64,000 bases of DNA from Aurantimonas sp. 22II-16-19i (GTDB lineage Bacteria > Pseudomonadota > Alphaproteobacteria > Rhizobiales > Rhizobiaceae). The translations under genes were made by a program, and so were the position numbers. Positions 46,189 to 56,439 of this stretch are shown piece after piece (position 1 is the stretch's first letter; each line of letters starts with the position of its first letter). Below the pieces are notes generated by a model. The model was given only the letters and a program-made list of their open reading frames with translations. It made no database searches and was not told the origin of the DNA. The stretch lies in NCBI RefSeq assembly GCF_002088275.1, contig NZ_AQQS01000010.1, forward strand, positions 1 through 64,000. The letters run 5' to 3'.

Positions 46189-46415
46189 AAATATGTTTGA
46201 GCGACTATCGTCACGGCTAAATATCATGCTTCCGAAATGATGTACTCCCGACCATCGAGATGTTTGCAGCATCTTCTTCCGATGGCGGATCATCATCTAC
46301 CTGCGCGCACGGATTCCATTCGGTTCAGATGTTGGCGTGCGGCTGATCTCGGCAATCGGAGATCCGGCAGCGGGGTGTGCGAGGGACTGCACGGGCGGAG
46401 GACCTGGCAGACGTC

Positions 46416-46442
46416 AAAAAGGGCCGGGCTGGTGCCCGACCC
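46416..46442 (-). terminator. Intrinsic terminator of the catalase gene
   Basis: On the minus strand a 9-bp stem with one mismatch (gggtcgggc/gcccggccc, loop acca) is followed by five T residues. A second, perfect 12-bp hairpin (aggtctcgcgcc/ggcgcgagacct, 46491-46518) lies between it and the katA stop but lacks a T run. The 438-bp gap from katA to the PRC-barrel gene holds these two hairpins and the PRC-barrel promoter. Confidence 0.7.
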
Positions 46443-46533
46443 TTCGCGTCGCGGATAGATCTGGTCGTCAGGGGATCTGGAAGTTCCTTCAGGTCTCGCG
46501 CCGCAAGGCGCGAGACCTCTCCAGAACCGCGGC

Positions 46534-48036
46534 TTACTCGGCCGCAGCGCTGTGGCTGGTCGACAGGCTCGCCTCGGCATCGTCACGGCTCTGTTCGGCG
46601 ATCGCCTTGCGCACGCCGGCGCCGTAGTCCGGATGCACCTTCTCGAAGTGGGCGAGCTGCCGGTCGACGATGAACTGCGGCACGCCCTGCATCGCACCGG
46701 CGATGTTGTTGAACAGCCGCTGCTTCTGACCGTCGTCGAAAAGCTCGAAGAGCGCCCGCGGCTGCGAATAGTGATCGGCCTTGCCCCGGTACTCGTAGCG
46801 CCCGACCTGGCCCGCATAGCGGTGCGGCGGCTCCTCGACGGAAGGATCCTCGACCGGGCCATCGAAGGAATTGGGCTCGTAATAGGCGTCCGGGTTGGTG
46901 CGCATGCCGAACGGCATTTCGCCGTCGCGGTGATAGTGATGCACCGGGCTCTTCGGCTTGTTGACCGGCAGCGCGTCGTAATGGGTGCCGATGCGGTAAC
47001 GGTGGGCGTCCGGATAGGAGAACAGCCGCCCCTGCAGCATCTTGTCCGGCGAGAAGCCGATGCCGGGCACGATGTTCGACGGGTTGAAGGCCGACTGCTC
47101 GATGTCGGAGAAATAGTTCTCCGGATTGCGGTTCAACTCCATCTCGCCGACCTTGATCAGCGGATACATCGAGTGCGGCCAGACCTTGGTGAGGTCGAAG
47201 GCGGACCAGCCGGTCTTTTCCTCGAACCCGGCCTCTTCACCCTCGGGCATCACCTGGATGAACATCGTCCACTTCGGGAAGCGGCCGGCCTCGATCATGC
47301 CGTAGAGCGCTTCCTGATAGCTCTCGCGCGACTTGGCGATGACCTTCTCGGCTTCCTCGTTGACGAAGTGGGCATGGCCCTGCTGGGTCTTGAAGTGGAA
47401 CTTCACCCAGAAGCGCTCGCCATTGTCGTTCCACAGCGAGAAGGTGTGCGAGCCGTAGCCGTTCATGCGCGAGGGGTCGACCGGGATGCCGCGGTCGGAC
47501 ATCAGGATCGTCACCTGATGCAGCGATTCCGGGCAGAGCGACCAGAAGTCCCACATCGCCGTCGCCGAACGAAGATTGGTACGCGGATGGCGCTTCTGCG
47601 TGTGGATGAAATCGGGGAACTTGTAGGGATCGGCGACGAAGAACACCGGCGTGTTGTTGCCGACGACGTCCCAGTTGCCCTCTTCGGTGTAGAACTTCAG
47701 CGAGAAGCCGCGCACGTCGCGCTCGGCGTCGGCCGCGCCCTGCTCGCCGGCCACCGTCGAGAAGCGGGCCAGCATGTCGGTCTTCGTCCCCGGCTGCAGC
47801 ACCTTGGCGCGGGTATAGCGGCTGATGTCCTCGGTGACGGTGAGGTTGCCGAAGGCGCCCCAGCCCTTGGCATGGACGACGCGCTCGGGAATGCGCTCGC
47901 GGTTCTGGTGGGCGAGCTTCTCGATCAGCTGGTAGTCCTCGAGCAGGACGGGACCGTGCTCGCCGACGGTCTTGGAATTCTGGTTGCTGGACAGCGGCGC
48001 GCCGGCCGTCGTCGTCAGTCTCGGGCGATCAGCCAT
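46534..48036 (-). CDS. katA: Monofunctional heme catalase
   Basis: Decomposes hydrogen peroxide in the cytoplasm. 500 residues, the small-subunit (clade 3 type) size. Active-site His in [14 protein letters not shown], distal Asn in [14 protein letters not shown], and the proximal heme-ligand Tyr in [18 protein letters not shown]. The C-terminal helical region is complete and ends [11 protein letters not shown]. The ATG at 48036 has GGGAGG upstream; a longer frame to 48144 lacks one. It is divergent from oxyR with a 137-bp gap holding a LysR-type palindrome, so OxyR control is expected. Confidence 0.97.
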   Translation of the reverse strand: MADRPRLTTTAGAPLSSNQNSKTVGEHGPVLLEDYQLIEKLAHQNRERIPERVVHAKGWGAFGNLTVTEDISRYTRAKVLQPGTKTDMLARFSTVAGEQGAADAERDVRGFSLKFYTEEGNWDVVGNNTPVFFVADPYKFPDFIHTQKRHPRTNLRSATAMWDFWSLCPESLHQVTILMSDRGIPVDPSRMNGYGSHTFSLWNDNGERFWVKFHFKTQQGHAHFVNEEAEKVIAKSRESYQEALYGMIEAGRFPKWTMFIQVMPEGEEAGFEEKTGWSAFDLTKVWPHSMYPLIKVGEMELNRNPENYFSDIEQSAFNPSNIVPGIGFSPDKMLQGRLFSYPDAHRYRIGTHYDALPVNKPKSPVHHYHRDGEMPFGMRTNPDAYYEPNSFDGPVEDPSVEEPPHRYAGQVGRYEYRGKADHYSQPRALFELFDDGQKQRLFNNIAGAMQGVPQFIVDRQLAHFEKVHPDYGAGVRKAIAEQSRDDAEASLSTSHSAAAE

Positions 48037-48084
48037 GTGTGGCCTCCCTGGTCTGGATTGGCGGCCTGCGCCGATGCACGGGCC

Positions 48085-48099
48085 TTGGAAATGTTCCAA
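48085..48099. promoter_or_regulatory. LysR-type operator (candidate OxyR site) between katA and oxyR
   Basis: TTGGAAATGTTCCAA is a perfect 6-bp-arm palindrome that contains the LysR T-N11-A pattern (48086-48098). It lies about 50 bases upstream of the katA start. A second dyad, gataa-c-ttatc (48159-48169), sits 5 bases before the oxyR start. OxyR binds extended multi-box sites, so both may belong to one regulatory region. Confidence 0.5.
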
Positions 48100-48173
48100 A
48101 CCACTATGTAGGAATGCCGCGATCACCTCCAATCGTATTTCCATCGGCCCGCGATCGGGATAACTTATCGGGC

Positions 48174-49091
48174 ATGTTCACACTCCGGCAGATCCGCTAT
48201 TTCCAGGCCCTCGTCGAAACCCGCCATTTCGGCCGCGCCGCCAGACGCCTCAACATCAGCCAGCCCGCCTTGTCCGGTCAGATCGCCCAGCTGGAGGCGG
48301 AGATGCAGGCGGCCCTGTTCCGGCGCGAGCCGGCCGGCGTGTTCCTCACCGCCGACGGTGAACTCGTCGCCGACCGGGTGCGGCGGATCCTCTCCGAGGT
48401 GCGCGAACTGGAAAGCCTCGCCGACCGCAGCGCCGGCCTGCTCGGCAGGCGCATCCGGGTCGGCATGATCGCCACCGTCGCCCCCTATCTCCTGCCCCGC
48501 CTCCTGCCGCTCCTCGCCAACACCTTCCAGAACCTCGAATGCCAGGTTCGCGAGAGCGTGACGGAGAAGCTGATGGCCGACCTCCTGTCCGGCGAGATCG
48601 ACTGCGCGGTGATCGCCCTGCCGCTGCCCCTCGAGGACCGCCACGAGGTCGAAACCATCGAGCTCTTCGACGATCCGTTCCTTCTCGCCGTGCCCGCGGC
48701 GGACGCCGCATCGCTGCCCGATCCGGTTCCGGCGGAGGCCCTGCCCCGGCAGAAGATGATTCTCCTCGAAGAGGGGCACTGCCTGCGGACCCAGGCGCTG
48801 GACGTCTGCCGCACGGCTAGCGACCAGGATTTTGCGACTCTCGGCGCGACCAGCCTGACGACCATCCTCAGAATGGTGGCGGGCGGGCTCGGTGCCACCC
48901 TCATCCCGGAAATGGCGATCCGCGACGAGGCGCCGGCCGACGGGATCGCGGTCCTTCGCCTGGCAAAGCCGGTCCCGTCCCGCCGTCTCGTCCTGGCGTT
49001 CCGCCCGACGACGGTGCGCCGGCGCGATTTCAACGCTTTCGCCGACGTCGTCTGCCGCTCGATGGACAAGCCCTCGCCGGCAGACGCTTAG
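48174..49091 (+). CDS. oxyR: Peroxide-sensing LysR regulator OxyR
   Basis: A 305-residue LysR regulator. The N-terminal helix-turn-helix has [20 protein letters not shown] and [20 protein letters not shown]. In the effector domain [14 protein letters not shown] places Cys203 and Cys212 nine residues apart, exactly as Cys199 and Cys208 of Escherichia coli OxyR, which form the activating disulfide. The start is the ATG at 48174; longer frames run into the katA promoter. It is divergent from katA, the usual target. The peroxide response is therefore strongly supported by both residues and neighbours. Confidence 0.94.
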   Translation: MFTLRQIRYFQALVETRHFGRAARRLNISQPALSGQIAQLEAEMQAALFRREPAGVFLTADGELVADRVRRILSEVRELESLADRSAGLLGRRIRVGMIATVAPYLLPRLLPLLANTFQNLECQVRESVTEKLMADLLSGEIDCAVIALPLPLEDRHEVETIELFDDPFLLAVPAADAASLPDPVPAEALPRQKMILLEEGHCLRTQALDVCRTASDQDFATLGATSLTTILRMVAGGLGATLIPEMAIRDEAPADGIAVLRLAKPVPSRRLVLAFRPTTVRRRDFNAFADVVCRSMDKPSPADA

Positions 49092-49238
49092 ATGGCTGAC
49101 GGCTGCCCGGCCCGGCCTTTGCAGCCCCCTCGCCGCGACCTTCGCCATGCGCAGCTGCGGCGTCGTACAGACCCCCGCAGAATGGTCGCAATGCCGGGTT
49201 CTTTCTCCTGAACCGAACCACCCGCGAGGACGAACGGC

Positions 49239-51014
49239 ATGTCTGCAGCCCCCGAGAGCGCACGCCGGCCCGGCACCCTGCGACGGGCGCTTCGCCAGAA
49301 GATCCCGGCCCGGCTGCGCGATCCGCTGCGCTGGCGTCAGGCGACGGGGATCGTGCTGTTCGCCTACGCCACCACCCACCTGCTGAACCACGCTCTCGGC
49401 AACATCTCCCTGGACGCCCTCGCCTTCGGGGCCGGCATCAAGTGGGCGATCTGGGACAATCCGGTCGGGACGGTCCTCCTCTACGGGTCGCTCGCCATCC
49501 ACGTCGTCGTCGCGTTCCAGTCCCTCGCCAGACGCCACAACTGGCGCCTGCCGGGAACCCAGATCCTCCAGATCGCCACCGGCCTCGCCATCCCGATCGT
49601 CCTGTTTCCGCACATCGTCGGCACGCGCGGCGCCGACATCCTCTTCGGCGAGCAGATCGGCTATGACCGGCTGCTCGCCCAGATCTGGCCGGCAGGGGCG
49701 CTGCTCCAGACCGTGCTGCTCGCCTTCGTCTGGGTGCATGGCTGCCTCGGCATCCGCCAGTGGCTGCAGACCAAGCCCATCTATCCGCGGATCGAGGCGA
49801 TGCTGGCCGCGCTGGCGACCGCGATCCTGCTCCTCGCCTTCACCGGCTTCGTCGCCGGCGGCAGAACCGTCGTGGCGAACGGTCCCACCGGGACGCCGAT
49901 TCCCCCGGAGGTCATCGACGCCTCCCAGACGACCCGCCTCGCCGCAATCGCCGGCCTCGCCCTGTTGATCCTCTACCAGGTGCTGAAGCCGATCATCCGG
50001 CGACGGCGCCGGCGCGTCGTCATGCATTACGACAACGGCGACGGGACGACGCGAACGGTGGTGACGGCCAGGGGCGGCACGGTGCTCGAAGCCAGCCGGC
50101 AGGCCGACATTCCCCATGCCTCGGCCTGCAACGGCCGGGCCCGCTGCTCGACCTGCCGGATTCTCGTCCTGAAGGGCCACGATCCGCTCGTCGACCCGCC
50201 GAATGCCGGCGAAGCGGCCCTCCTGAAGAAGATCAAGGCGCCGCCCGACGTGCGCCTCGCCTGCCAGTATCGGCCGAGCCGCGACGTCGCGCTGCGCCGG
50301 CTGGTCGGCGCCGGCGAGATCTACGACGCGGCGACGCTCGCCGATCCCTACCGCTTCGGCGTCGAGCGGGAGGTCGTCGCCCTGTTCGCCGATCTGCGCG
50401 GCTTCACCGGGATCGCCGAGCGCTGGCTGCCCTATGACGTGGTGCATCTCCTCAACGCCTATTTCGACCGGGTGGGCCGGCAGATCGAGGCCCATGGCGG
50501 CGAGATCGACAAGTTCATGGGCGACGGGGTGATGGCGCTGTTCCCGATCGGGCGCCAGAGCGAGCGCTCGGCGCGCCAGGCGCTTCACGCCGCGCTGAAG
50601 ATCCTCGAGACCGTCGAGGCGATGAACCGCGAGAACGCGACGGAGTGGGAGGTGCCTCTGCGGGTCGCCATCGGCATCCATGGCGGCCCGGCCATCCTTG
50701 GGCAGATCGGCGGCGGCGCCCACGGGCCCCTGGCGCGAACCGCGCTCGGCCGCACCATCAACGTCGCCTCGCGGCTGCAGGATTTCGCCAAGTCGCAGGA
50801 GGCGGCGCTGAGCGTCTCCGCCGACATCGTCGCGCTCGCCGGCCTCCCGCACGACGGCGCCGGCCAGCGCCGCATCGCGGAGCTGCGCGGCTCCACCCGG
50901 GCGATCGAGGTGCTCGTCTTCGCCGACGCTGCGTCCCTGGCGGAGGCGCTCGCCATGGCCGCGCCGCCGGCGGGCAATGTGGCCGCCCCCACGGCGGCGG
51001 TCACGACAGGGTGA
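49239..51014 (+). CDS. cyaC: Redox-regulated adenylate cyclase, CyaC type
   Basis: A class III adenylate cyclase of 591 residues with three parts. A six-helix membrane anchor (about 35-250) resembles diheme cytochrome b of succinate-quinone oxidoreductases, with candidate heme histidines at 47 or 51, 88, 125 and 167. A [2Fe-2S] ferredoxin domain has Cys297, Cys303, Cys306 and Cys342 (Cx5Cx2C...C). The catalytic domain has metal Asp385 in LFADLRGFTG and Asp429 in DKFMGDGVMALF, ATP-specifying Lys425, and GRTINVASRL. The same plan is published for Sinorhizobium meliloti CyaC, where quinone or oxygen redox state controls cAMP. It lies downstream of oxyR with a separate 147-bp gap. Confidence 0.9.
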   Translation: MSAAPESARRPGTLRRALRQKIPARLRDPLRWRQATGIVLFAYATTHLLNHALGNISLDALAFGAGIKWAIWDNPVGTVLLYGSLAIHVVVAFQSLARRHNWRLPGTQILQIATGLAIPIVLFPHIVGTRGADILFGEQIGYDRLLAQIWPAGALLQTVLLAFVWVHGCLGIRQWLQTKPIYPRIEAMLAALATAILLLAFTGFVAGGRTVVANGPTGTPIPPEVIDASQTTRLAAIAGLALLILYQVLKPIIRRRRRRVVMHYDNGDGTTRTVVTARGGTVLEASRQADIPHASACNGRARCSTCRILVLKGHDPLVDPPNAGEAALLKKIKAPPDVRLACQYRPSRDVALRRLVGAGEIYDAATLADPYRFGVEREVVALFADLRGFTGIAERWLPYDVVHLLNAYFDRVGRQIEAHGGEIDKFMGDGVMALFPIGRQSERSARQALHAALKILETVEAMNRENATEWEVPLRVAIGIHGGPAILGQIGGGAHGPLARTALGRTINVASRLQDFAKSQEAALSVSADIVALAGLPHDGAGQRRIAELRGSTRAIEVLVFADAASLAEALAMAAPPAGNVAAPTAAVTTG

Positions 51015-51157
51015 AGCCGGATTGACCGCCTTGGGTCTCTCGCCGCACCGCGAGCGCGCCATATCGCTCCGACGAACCCGTGCCGAACGTCGAACGCCGC
51101 CAATAACTTCGGCGGCGTCTGGGCTTCGCCGGGGCTCACGACAACGGGAAAAGCAAC

Positions 51158-52315
51158 ATGCCAAAGCTCCAGAAACTGACGTCTGTCGCCACCCTGCCGC
51201 TCCTCGCCCTCATCTGTTCGGCGCCTGCCGCGGCCCAGACGACGCTGGAAAGTGCCTCGGGCGCGGCGATCGCGGTGGAGCCCGTCGCCGAATTCGACGA
51301 GCCCTGGGCGATGACCTTCCTGCCGGACGGCTCGATGCTCATCACCGAACAGGCCGGGACACTGATGCAGGTTTCCGCCGACGGCAGCGAGAAGACGCCG
51401 GTATCGGGCGTGCCCGCCGTCGCCTATGGCGGCCAGGGCGGCCTCGGCGACGTGGTCCTGCATCCGAACTTCGCCGAGAACCGGACGGTCTATCTGTCCT
51501 TTGCGGAAGAAGGCGACGGCGGCCAGGGCGCGGCCATCGCCCGCGGCACGCTCGCCACCGATGGCGACCGGCCCCGGCTGGAAGGCATGGAAGTGATCTG
51601 GCGACAGGTGCCGAAGGTCTCCGGCCAGGGGCACTATTCCCACCGCATCGCCTTCGGCCCGGACGGTCTGATGTTCGTCACCTCCGGCGACCGCCAGAAG
51701 CAGACGCCGGCTCAGGACATGGACACCAATCTCGGCAAGATCCTCCGGCTCAACGACGACGGGACGCCGGCGGCCGACAATCCCTTCCAGGACCAGGGGG
51801 ACCTCGCCCGCCAGTTCTGGACCGTCGGCAACCGCAACATGCTGGGCCTCGCCTTCAACGGCGACGGCCAGCTCTGGGCGCACGAGATGGGTCCTCGGGG
51901 CGGCGACGAGTTGAACCGTATCGTTGCCGGCGAGAACTACGGCTGGCCGGTCGTCTCCAACGGCGACAACTACAATGGCTCGCAGATCCCCGATCACGAC
52001 ACCAACGACGCGTTCAAGAAGCCCGAGATCTCCTGGAGCCCCGTCATCTCGCCGGCCGGCTTCGTCATCTATGACGGCGAGATGTTCCCCGAGTGGCAGG
52101 GCAACGGCTTCATGGGCGGGCTCTCCAGCAAGGCTCTCATCCGGGTCGGCTTCGGCGAGCAGGCCGACGGCACGCTCGGCGCCGAGACCGAACGCTTCAA
52201 CATGGGCGAGCGCATCCGTGAGGTGGAGCAGGGTCCGGACGGGGCGTTGTGGCTTCTCGAGGACGGCTCGGGCGGCCGCCTCCTGAAGCTGACCCCGGCC
52301 GATGCCAACGGCTGA
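51158..52315 (+). CDS. PQQ-dependent sugar dehydrogenase, soluble type
   Basis: A periplasmic six-bladed beta-propeller of the soluble PQQ glucose/aldose dehydrogenase family (GdhB/YliI), 385 residues. Signal peptide cleaved after APAAA (residue 26). Family motifs: FDEPWAMTFLPDGSMLITEQ, VSGQGHYSHRIAFGPDGLMF, LARQFWTVGNRNMLGLAF, LWAHEMGPRGGDELNRI, GENYGWPVVSNGDNY. These place the PQQ and calcium site. Substrate may be an aldose. It forms a plausible two-gene unit with the downstream Gfo/Idh/MocA oxidoreductase, 139 bases apart. Confidence 0.9.
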   Translation: MPKLQKLTSVATLPLLALICSAPAAAQTTLESASGAAIAVEPVAEFDEPWAMTFLPDGSMLITEQAGTLMQVSADGSEKTPVSGVPAVAYGGQGGLGDVVLHPNFAENRTVYLSFAEEGDGGQGAAIARGTLATDGDRPRLEGMEVIWRQVPKVSGQGHYSHRIAFGPDGLMFVTSGDRQKQTPAQDMDTNLGKILRLNDDGTPAADNPFQDQGDLARQFWTVGNRNMLGLAFNGDGQLWAHEMGPRGGDELNRIVAGENYGWPVVSNGDNYNGSQIPDHDTNDAFKKPEISWSPVISPAGFVIYDGEMFPEWQGNGFMGGLSSKALIRVGFGEQADGTLGAETERFNMGERIREVEQGPDGALWLLEDGSGGRLLKLTPADANG

Positions 52316-52454
52316 CGCCAACGACCGACTTCGACACGAGAAATCGGCGGGGACGGCATCGGCCCCGCCTGTTCGAGCCGCATCGGCACCGCTAGTCTGG
52401 AGATCCGTCGGGGCCCTGTCCGGCCGCGGCCCTGCCCAGACTGGAGCGAACCGG

Positions 52455-53516
52455 ATGAGCACTCCCCTCCTGCGATGGGCCATCATCGGCACCGGCCACA
52501 TCGCCCGGCGTTTTGCCGGCGACCTCCGGCATTCATCGACGGGACGCCTCGTCGCCGTCGGCTCGCGGGATGCGAGCCGCGCCTGGGGCTTCACCGCCGA
52601 GTTCGGGGCCGGCATCGCGGCTGACGAGACGGCGAAGATCCTGGCGCGGGACGACGTCGACGCGATCTATGTCGGAACGATCAACCGCGCCCATGCGCCC
52701 ATCGCGCTGGCCGCCCTGAAGGCCGGCAAGCCGGTGCTGGTGGAAAAGCCGCTGGCGCCGACGCTCGCCGAAGCCGAGGCGATCCGGGAGACGGCGGCGG
52801 CCCGCGGCCTCCTCGCCATGGAAGCCATGTGGATGGTCTTCACGCCGGGGATCGCGAGGCTCAAGACGCTGCTCGCCGAAGGCGTCATCGGCGAGCCGCG
52901 GATGCTGTCCGCCAATCTCTCCTATGCCCGGAACTACCATCCGGACCTCGATCTCTTCGACCCCGAGACCGGCGGCGCGCTGCTCGACCTCGGCGTCTAT
53001 CCGATCGCACTGGCGCTGCATCTCTTCGGGCCTGCCGACGAGACGGCGGCGATCGCCGAGCGCAACGGTGCCGGCAGCCTGCGCCAGGCGGCTCTCGTCA
53101 CCCGCCACGGGAGGGTGCTGACGAAGCTCTCCTGCGGCTTCGAGACCGAAGGGCCGAACGGCGCCACCGTGTCCGGGGAGCATGGCCGGATCGCCCTGGC
53201 GGGTCCGTTCTTCTGCCCGCCGCTCCTGATGCTCCACCGGCACGTGGCGGGAACCGCACTCGACGCCCGTCACGACGCGCCGTCCCTCCACGGCAATGCC
53301 CATGGCGACGACGATGCGTCCGGCGCGACGTCCGGTCCGGCTGCCCACGCGCCGAAAGCCGAAACCTACGAGACGCCCCATGTGGGCAGCGGGCTGCAGT
53401 ATCAGGCCGACCACTTCGCCGAATGCCTTCGTGCCGGCCTGACGCAGAGCCCTGTCCACCCGCTCTCGGCGAGCATCGCCGCGCTGGAGGTGATCGCGCG
53501 GGCGGCTCGCCGATAG
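52455..53516 (+). CDS. Gfo/Idh/MocA-family oxidoreductase
   Basis: An NAD(P)-dependent sugar or inositol oxidoreductase of 353 residues. N-terminal Rossmann loop WAIIGTGHIARRFAGDL, catalytic VLVEKPLAPTLAEAEAIRE (EKP motif) and the (beta/alpha) C-terminal domain with TGGALLDLGVYPIALALHLF. A low-complexity insert of about 40 residues rich in His, Ala and Asp (around DARHDAPSLHGNAHGDDDAS) is unusual for the family and is probably disordered. The ATG at 52455 has GGAG upstream; the longer frame has none. Confidence 0.88.
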   Translation: MSTPLLRWAIIGTGHIARRFAGDLRHSSTGRLVAVGSRDASRAWGFTAEFGAGIAADETAKILARDDVDAIYVGTINRAHAPIALAALKAGKPVLVEKPLAPTLAEAEAIRETAAARGLLAMEAMWMVFTPGIARLKTLLAEGVIGEPRMLSANLSYARNYHPDLDLFDPETGGALLDLGVYPIALALHLFGPADETAAIAERNGAGSLRQAALVTRHGRVLTKLSCGFETEGPNGATVSGEHGRIALAGPFFCPPLLMLHRHVAGTALDARHDAPSLHGNAHGDDDASGATSGPAAHAPKAETYETPHVGSGLQYQADHFAECLRAGLTQSPVHPLSASIAALEVIARAARR

Positions 53517-53536
53517 GATTTCACCGGGCGCTCATA

Positions 53537-53569
53537 CCCTTGGCCCCGGTCCTCGACCGGCGCCAAGGG
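53537..53569. terminator. Terminator hairpin between the oxidoreductase and guaB
   Basis: Two 15-base arms, cccttggccccggtc and gaccggcgccaaggg, pair with a single mismatch around a 3-base loop, between convergent genes. T runs are weak, so shared termination is likely but not proven. Confidence 0.62.
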
Positions 53570-53638
53570 GGTCTTCGCTCAAGCGCCGCGCGGGCTCGAT
53601 ACCAGCGGCACGGGAACCGATCCCCCGGGCTGCTGGCA

Positions 53639-55138
53639 TCAGTTGCCGGGATAGTTCGGGCTCTCGCGGGTGATCGTCACGTCGTGGGGATGGCTCTCCC
53701 GCAGGCCCGCATTGGAGATGCGGATGAAGCGGGCGCGGTTGCGCAGCTCCTCGAGATTGGCCGCGCCGACATAGCCCATCGCCGCCTTCAGGCCGCCGGC
53801 GAGCTGGTGCAGCACGGTCGCCACCTGCCCCTTGTAGGCGACCTGGCCCTCGATGCCCTCGGGCACGAGCTTCAGCGTGTCGCGCACCTCGGCCTGGAAG
53901 TAGCGATCGGCCGAGCCCCGCGCCATCGCGCCGACCGACCCCATGCCCCGATACGCCTTGTAGGAGCGTCCCTGGTGCAGATAGATCTCGCCGGGGCTCT
54001 CGTCGGTGCCGGCCAGAAGCGAGCCGACCATGGCCGCCGCGGCGCCCGCCGCCAGCGCCTTGGCGATGTCGCCGGAGAACTTGATGCCGCCATCGGCGAT
54101 GATCGGGATGCCGGCCTTGTCGGCGGCTTCCGCCGCGCTCATGATCGCCGACAGCTGCGGCATGCCGACGCCGGCGACGACGCGGGTGGTGCAGATCGAG
54201 CCCGGCCCGATGCCGACCTTGACGCCGTCGGCGCCCACGTCGATCAGTGCCTTGGTGCCGTCGCCGGTGGCGACGTTGCCGGCGATGATCTGGACCGTGT
54301 TGGAGATCCGCCGCGCCCGCGCCACCGCGTCGAGCACCCGCTGCGAATGGCCGTGGGCGGTGTCGATGACGAGGAGGTCGACGCCGGCGTCGATCAGCCG
54401 CTCGGCCCGCTCGAAGCCGTCGTCTCCCACCGAGGTCGCGGCCGCCGCCAGGAGCCGGCCCTGCGGGTCCTTGGCGGCATTGGGGTTGAGCTGCGACTTC
54501 TCGATGTCCTTGACGGTGATCAGGCCGATGCAGTTGTCCTCGGCGTCGACGACCACGAGCTTCTCGATCCGGTGCTGATGGAGCAGACGCTTGGCCTCTT
54601 CCTGCTCGACCGATTCGCGCACGGTGATGAGGTTGCGCTTGGTCATCAGCTCGGCGATCGGCTGGCGGTCGTCGGTGGCGAAGCGGACGTCGCGATTGGT
54701 CAGGATGCCGACCAGCCGGCCGCGCGTCTGGCCGCCGCGCCCGCCATTCGCAACGACGGGGATGCCCGAGATGTGATGCGCCGCCATCAGCGCGCGGGCA
54801 TCGCCCAGCGTCGCCTCCGGTCCGATGGTGACCGGGTTGACCACCATGCCGCTCTCGAACTTCTTCACCTGCCGCACTTCCTCGGCCTGCTCGGCCGGGG
54901 TGAGGTTGCGGTGGATGACGCCGATGCCGCCGGCCTGGGCCATGGCGATGGCGAGGCGCGCCTCGGTCACCGTGTCCATCGCCGCCGAGATGATCGGCAG
55001 GTTCAGCTCCAGCGTCCGAGTAATCCGGGTTCGGATGTTGGTCTGGTTCGGCAGGACCTCCGAGTGGCCGGGCTGCAGCAGCACGTCGTCGAAGGTGAGC
55101 GCCGTCGCGCCGGTCGGGGTCTCGATGATCTGGGCCAT
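53639..55138 (-). CDS. guaB: Inosine-5'-monophosphate dehydrogenase
   Basis: Committed step of GMP synthesis, oxidising IMP to XMP with NAD. 499 residues, full length. A TIM barrel ([16 protein letters not shown] at the start) is split by a pair of CBS domains at about 95-210 ([20 protein letters not shown]). The catalytic Cys316 lies in [15 protein letters not shown], and the flap holds [25 protein letters not shown] precedes ATG 55138. It is divergent from purU, itself a purine/formate gene, with a 287-bp gap that could contain promoters for both. Confidence 0.97.
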   Translation of the reverse strand: MAQIIETPTGATALTFDDVLLQPGHSEVLPNQTNIRTRITRTLELNLPIISAAMDTVTEARLAIAMAQAGGIGVIHRNLTPAEQAEEVRQVKKFESGMVVNPVTIGPEATLGDARALMAAHHISGIPVVANGGRGGQTRGRLVGILTNRDVRFATDDRQPIAELMTKRNLITVRESVEQEEAKRLLHQHRIEKLVVVDAEDNCIGLITVKDIEKSQLNPNAAKDPQGRLLAAAATSVGDDGFERAERLIDAGVDLLVIDTAHGHSQRVLDAVARARRISNTVQIIAGNVATGDGTKALIDVGADGVKVGIGPGSICTTRVVAGVGMPQLSAIMSAAEAADKAGIPIIADGGIKFSGDIAKALAAGAAAAMVGSLLAGTDESPGEIYLHQGRSYKAYRGMGSVGAMARGSADRYFQAEVRDTLKLVPEGIEGQVAYKGQVATVLHQLAGGLKAAMGYVGAANLEELRNRARFIRISNAGLRESHPHDVTITRESPNYPGN

Positions 55139-55425
55139 GCCATGCCTCCGGAAGGCGAAGCGCTTTCGCAGCGCGTCAAAAGGGATGGCAAGGGCTGCTA
55201 CCACGCGTTCATGACAATGGGAAGCGTGGCCGGCCAAGAAGACCCGGAAACGGCTGGCCATTTCGTCGGCTCCGAACCCATCCGCCGGCGACGGTGCGTT
55301 CGACGATCGAGCGATTTCCGGCCGGAGCACCCGGCCGGAGGTGCTGGAAACTGCCGCCGGCTTCTTCTAATCAGGCGGCAACGGTCGGCGACCCCTTGTC
55401 CCCGGCACGATCCGCGAGGCAGACC

Positions 55426-56277
55426 ATGACCACATCCACCATCCTCACCCTCTCCTGCGAGGACCGCCCCGGCATCGTCGCCGGGCTGACGACGGAGCTC
55501 TTCGAGGCCGGTGCCAACATCGCCGAGAGCGCCCAGTTCTGGGATCGCGATTCGGGCCGGTTCTTCCTGCGCATCGCCGCCGACTTCGAGGCCGACATTT
55601 CCCGCGACAGCCTGGAGCGCCAGCTCGCGCCGCTCGCCGACCGCTTCGGCATGAGCCTGAAGATCCGCGACGCGGGCCGGCGGCCGAAGATCATCGTCAT
55701 GGTCTCGGCCTTCGACCATGCCCTCCTCCACCTCCTCTACCAGATCCGCACCGGCTGGCTGAACGCCGAGGTCGTCGCCATCGTCTCGAACCGGGACAAC
55801 AGCCGCGAGACGGCGGAGGCCAACGGCATCCCCTTCCACCACTGGCCGGTGACGAAGGAGACCAAGGCCGAGCAGGAGGACAAGCTCCTGAAGCTGGTGC
55901 GCGAGAGCGACTGCGACCTCGTCGTCCTCGCCCGCTACATGCAGATCCTGTCGGACAACCTGTCGAAACGGCTGTCGGGCAAGGTCATCAACATCCACCA
56001 CTCCTTCCTGCCGAGCTTCAAGGGCGCCAAGCCCTATCACCAGGCCCATCAGAGGGGCGTGAAGCTGATCGGCGCGACGGCCCACTACGTCACCGCCGAC
56101 CTCGACGAGGGGCCGATCATCGAGCAGGAGACCGAGCGCGTCTCCCACGCCCTGTCGCCGGACGACCTCGTCGCGACGGGCCGCGACATCGAGGCCCGGG
56201 TCCTCGCCCGGGCGGTCAAGCTGCACCTGGAAGGCCGGGTGATGCTGAACGGCTCGCGGACGGTGGTGTTCGGGTGA
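55426..56277 (+). CDS. purU: Formyltetrahydrofolate deformylase
   Basis: Hydrolyses 10-formyl-tetrahydrofolate to formate and tetrahydrofolate, balancing C1 pools and feeding PurT or formate dehydrogenase. 283 residues: an N-terminal ACT domain (about 4-85, starting ILTLSCEDRPGIVAGL) and a formyltransferase fold with catalytic set NIHHSFLPSFKGAKPYHQAH and YVTADLDEGPIIEQE, giving Asn, His and Asp. ATG 55426; a longer frame upstream has no ribosome site. Convergent with the tRNA-Leu gene. Confidence 0.95.
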   Translation: MTTSTILTLSCEDRPGIVAGLTTELFEAGANIAESAQFWDRDSGRFFLRIAADFEADISRDSLERQLAPLADRFGMSLKIRDAGRRPKIIVMVSAFDHALLHLLYQIRTGWLNAEVVAIVSNRDNSRETAEANGIPFHHWPVTKETKAEQEDKLLKLVRESDCDLVVLARYMQILSDNLSKRLSGKVINIHHSFLPSFKGAKPYHQAHQRGVKLIGATAHYVTADLDEGPIIEQETERVSHALSPDDLVATGRDIEARVLARAVKLHLEGRVMLNGSRTVVFG

Positions 56278-56356
56278 AGCCAGCCTTCAGATGCTGCTGG
56301 CTTCCGTCGCCCAAGGTAGCCGACGGCGCGCATCCTGATGCTGACTGGGAACATGG

Positions 56357-56439
56357 TGCGGGTGGTCGGACTCGAACCGACACTCTGTCACCAGAAACGG
56401 ATTTTGAGTCCGTCGCGTCTACCATTCCGCCACACCCGC
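56357..56439 (-). tRNA. tRNA-Leu (CAA)
   Basis: 83 nt on the minus strand. Acceptor stem GCGGGTG/CACCCGC with discriminator A; D-arm TGGCGGAATGGTAGACGC; anticodon stem ACGGA/TCCGT with loop CTCAAAA, so the anticodon is CAA, reading UUG. A long variable arm typical of leucine tRNA follows, then the T-arm with GGTTCGAGTCC. The gene ends 80 bases from purU, convergent. Confidence 0.95.

Noticed and set aside
48165-51164. A 999-codon open frame on the minus strand
   Set aside because: Antisense to oxyR and cyaC, no ribosome site or recognisable domain, low-complexity composition.
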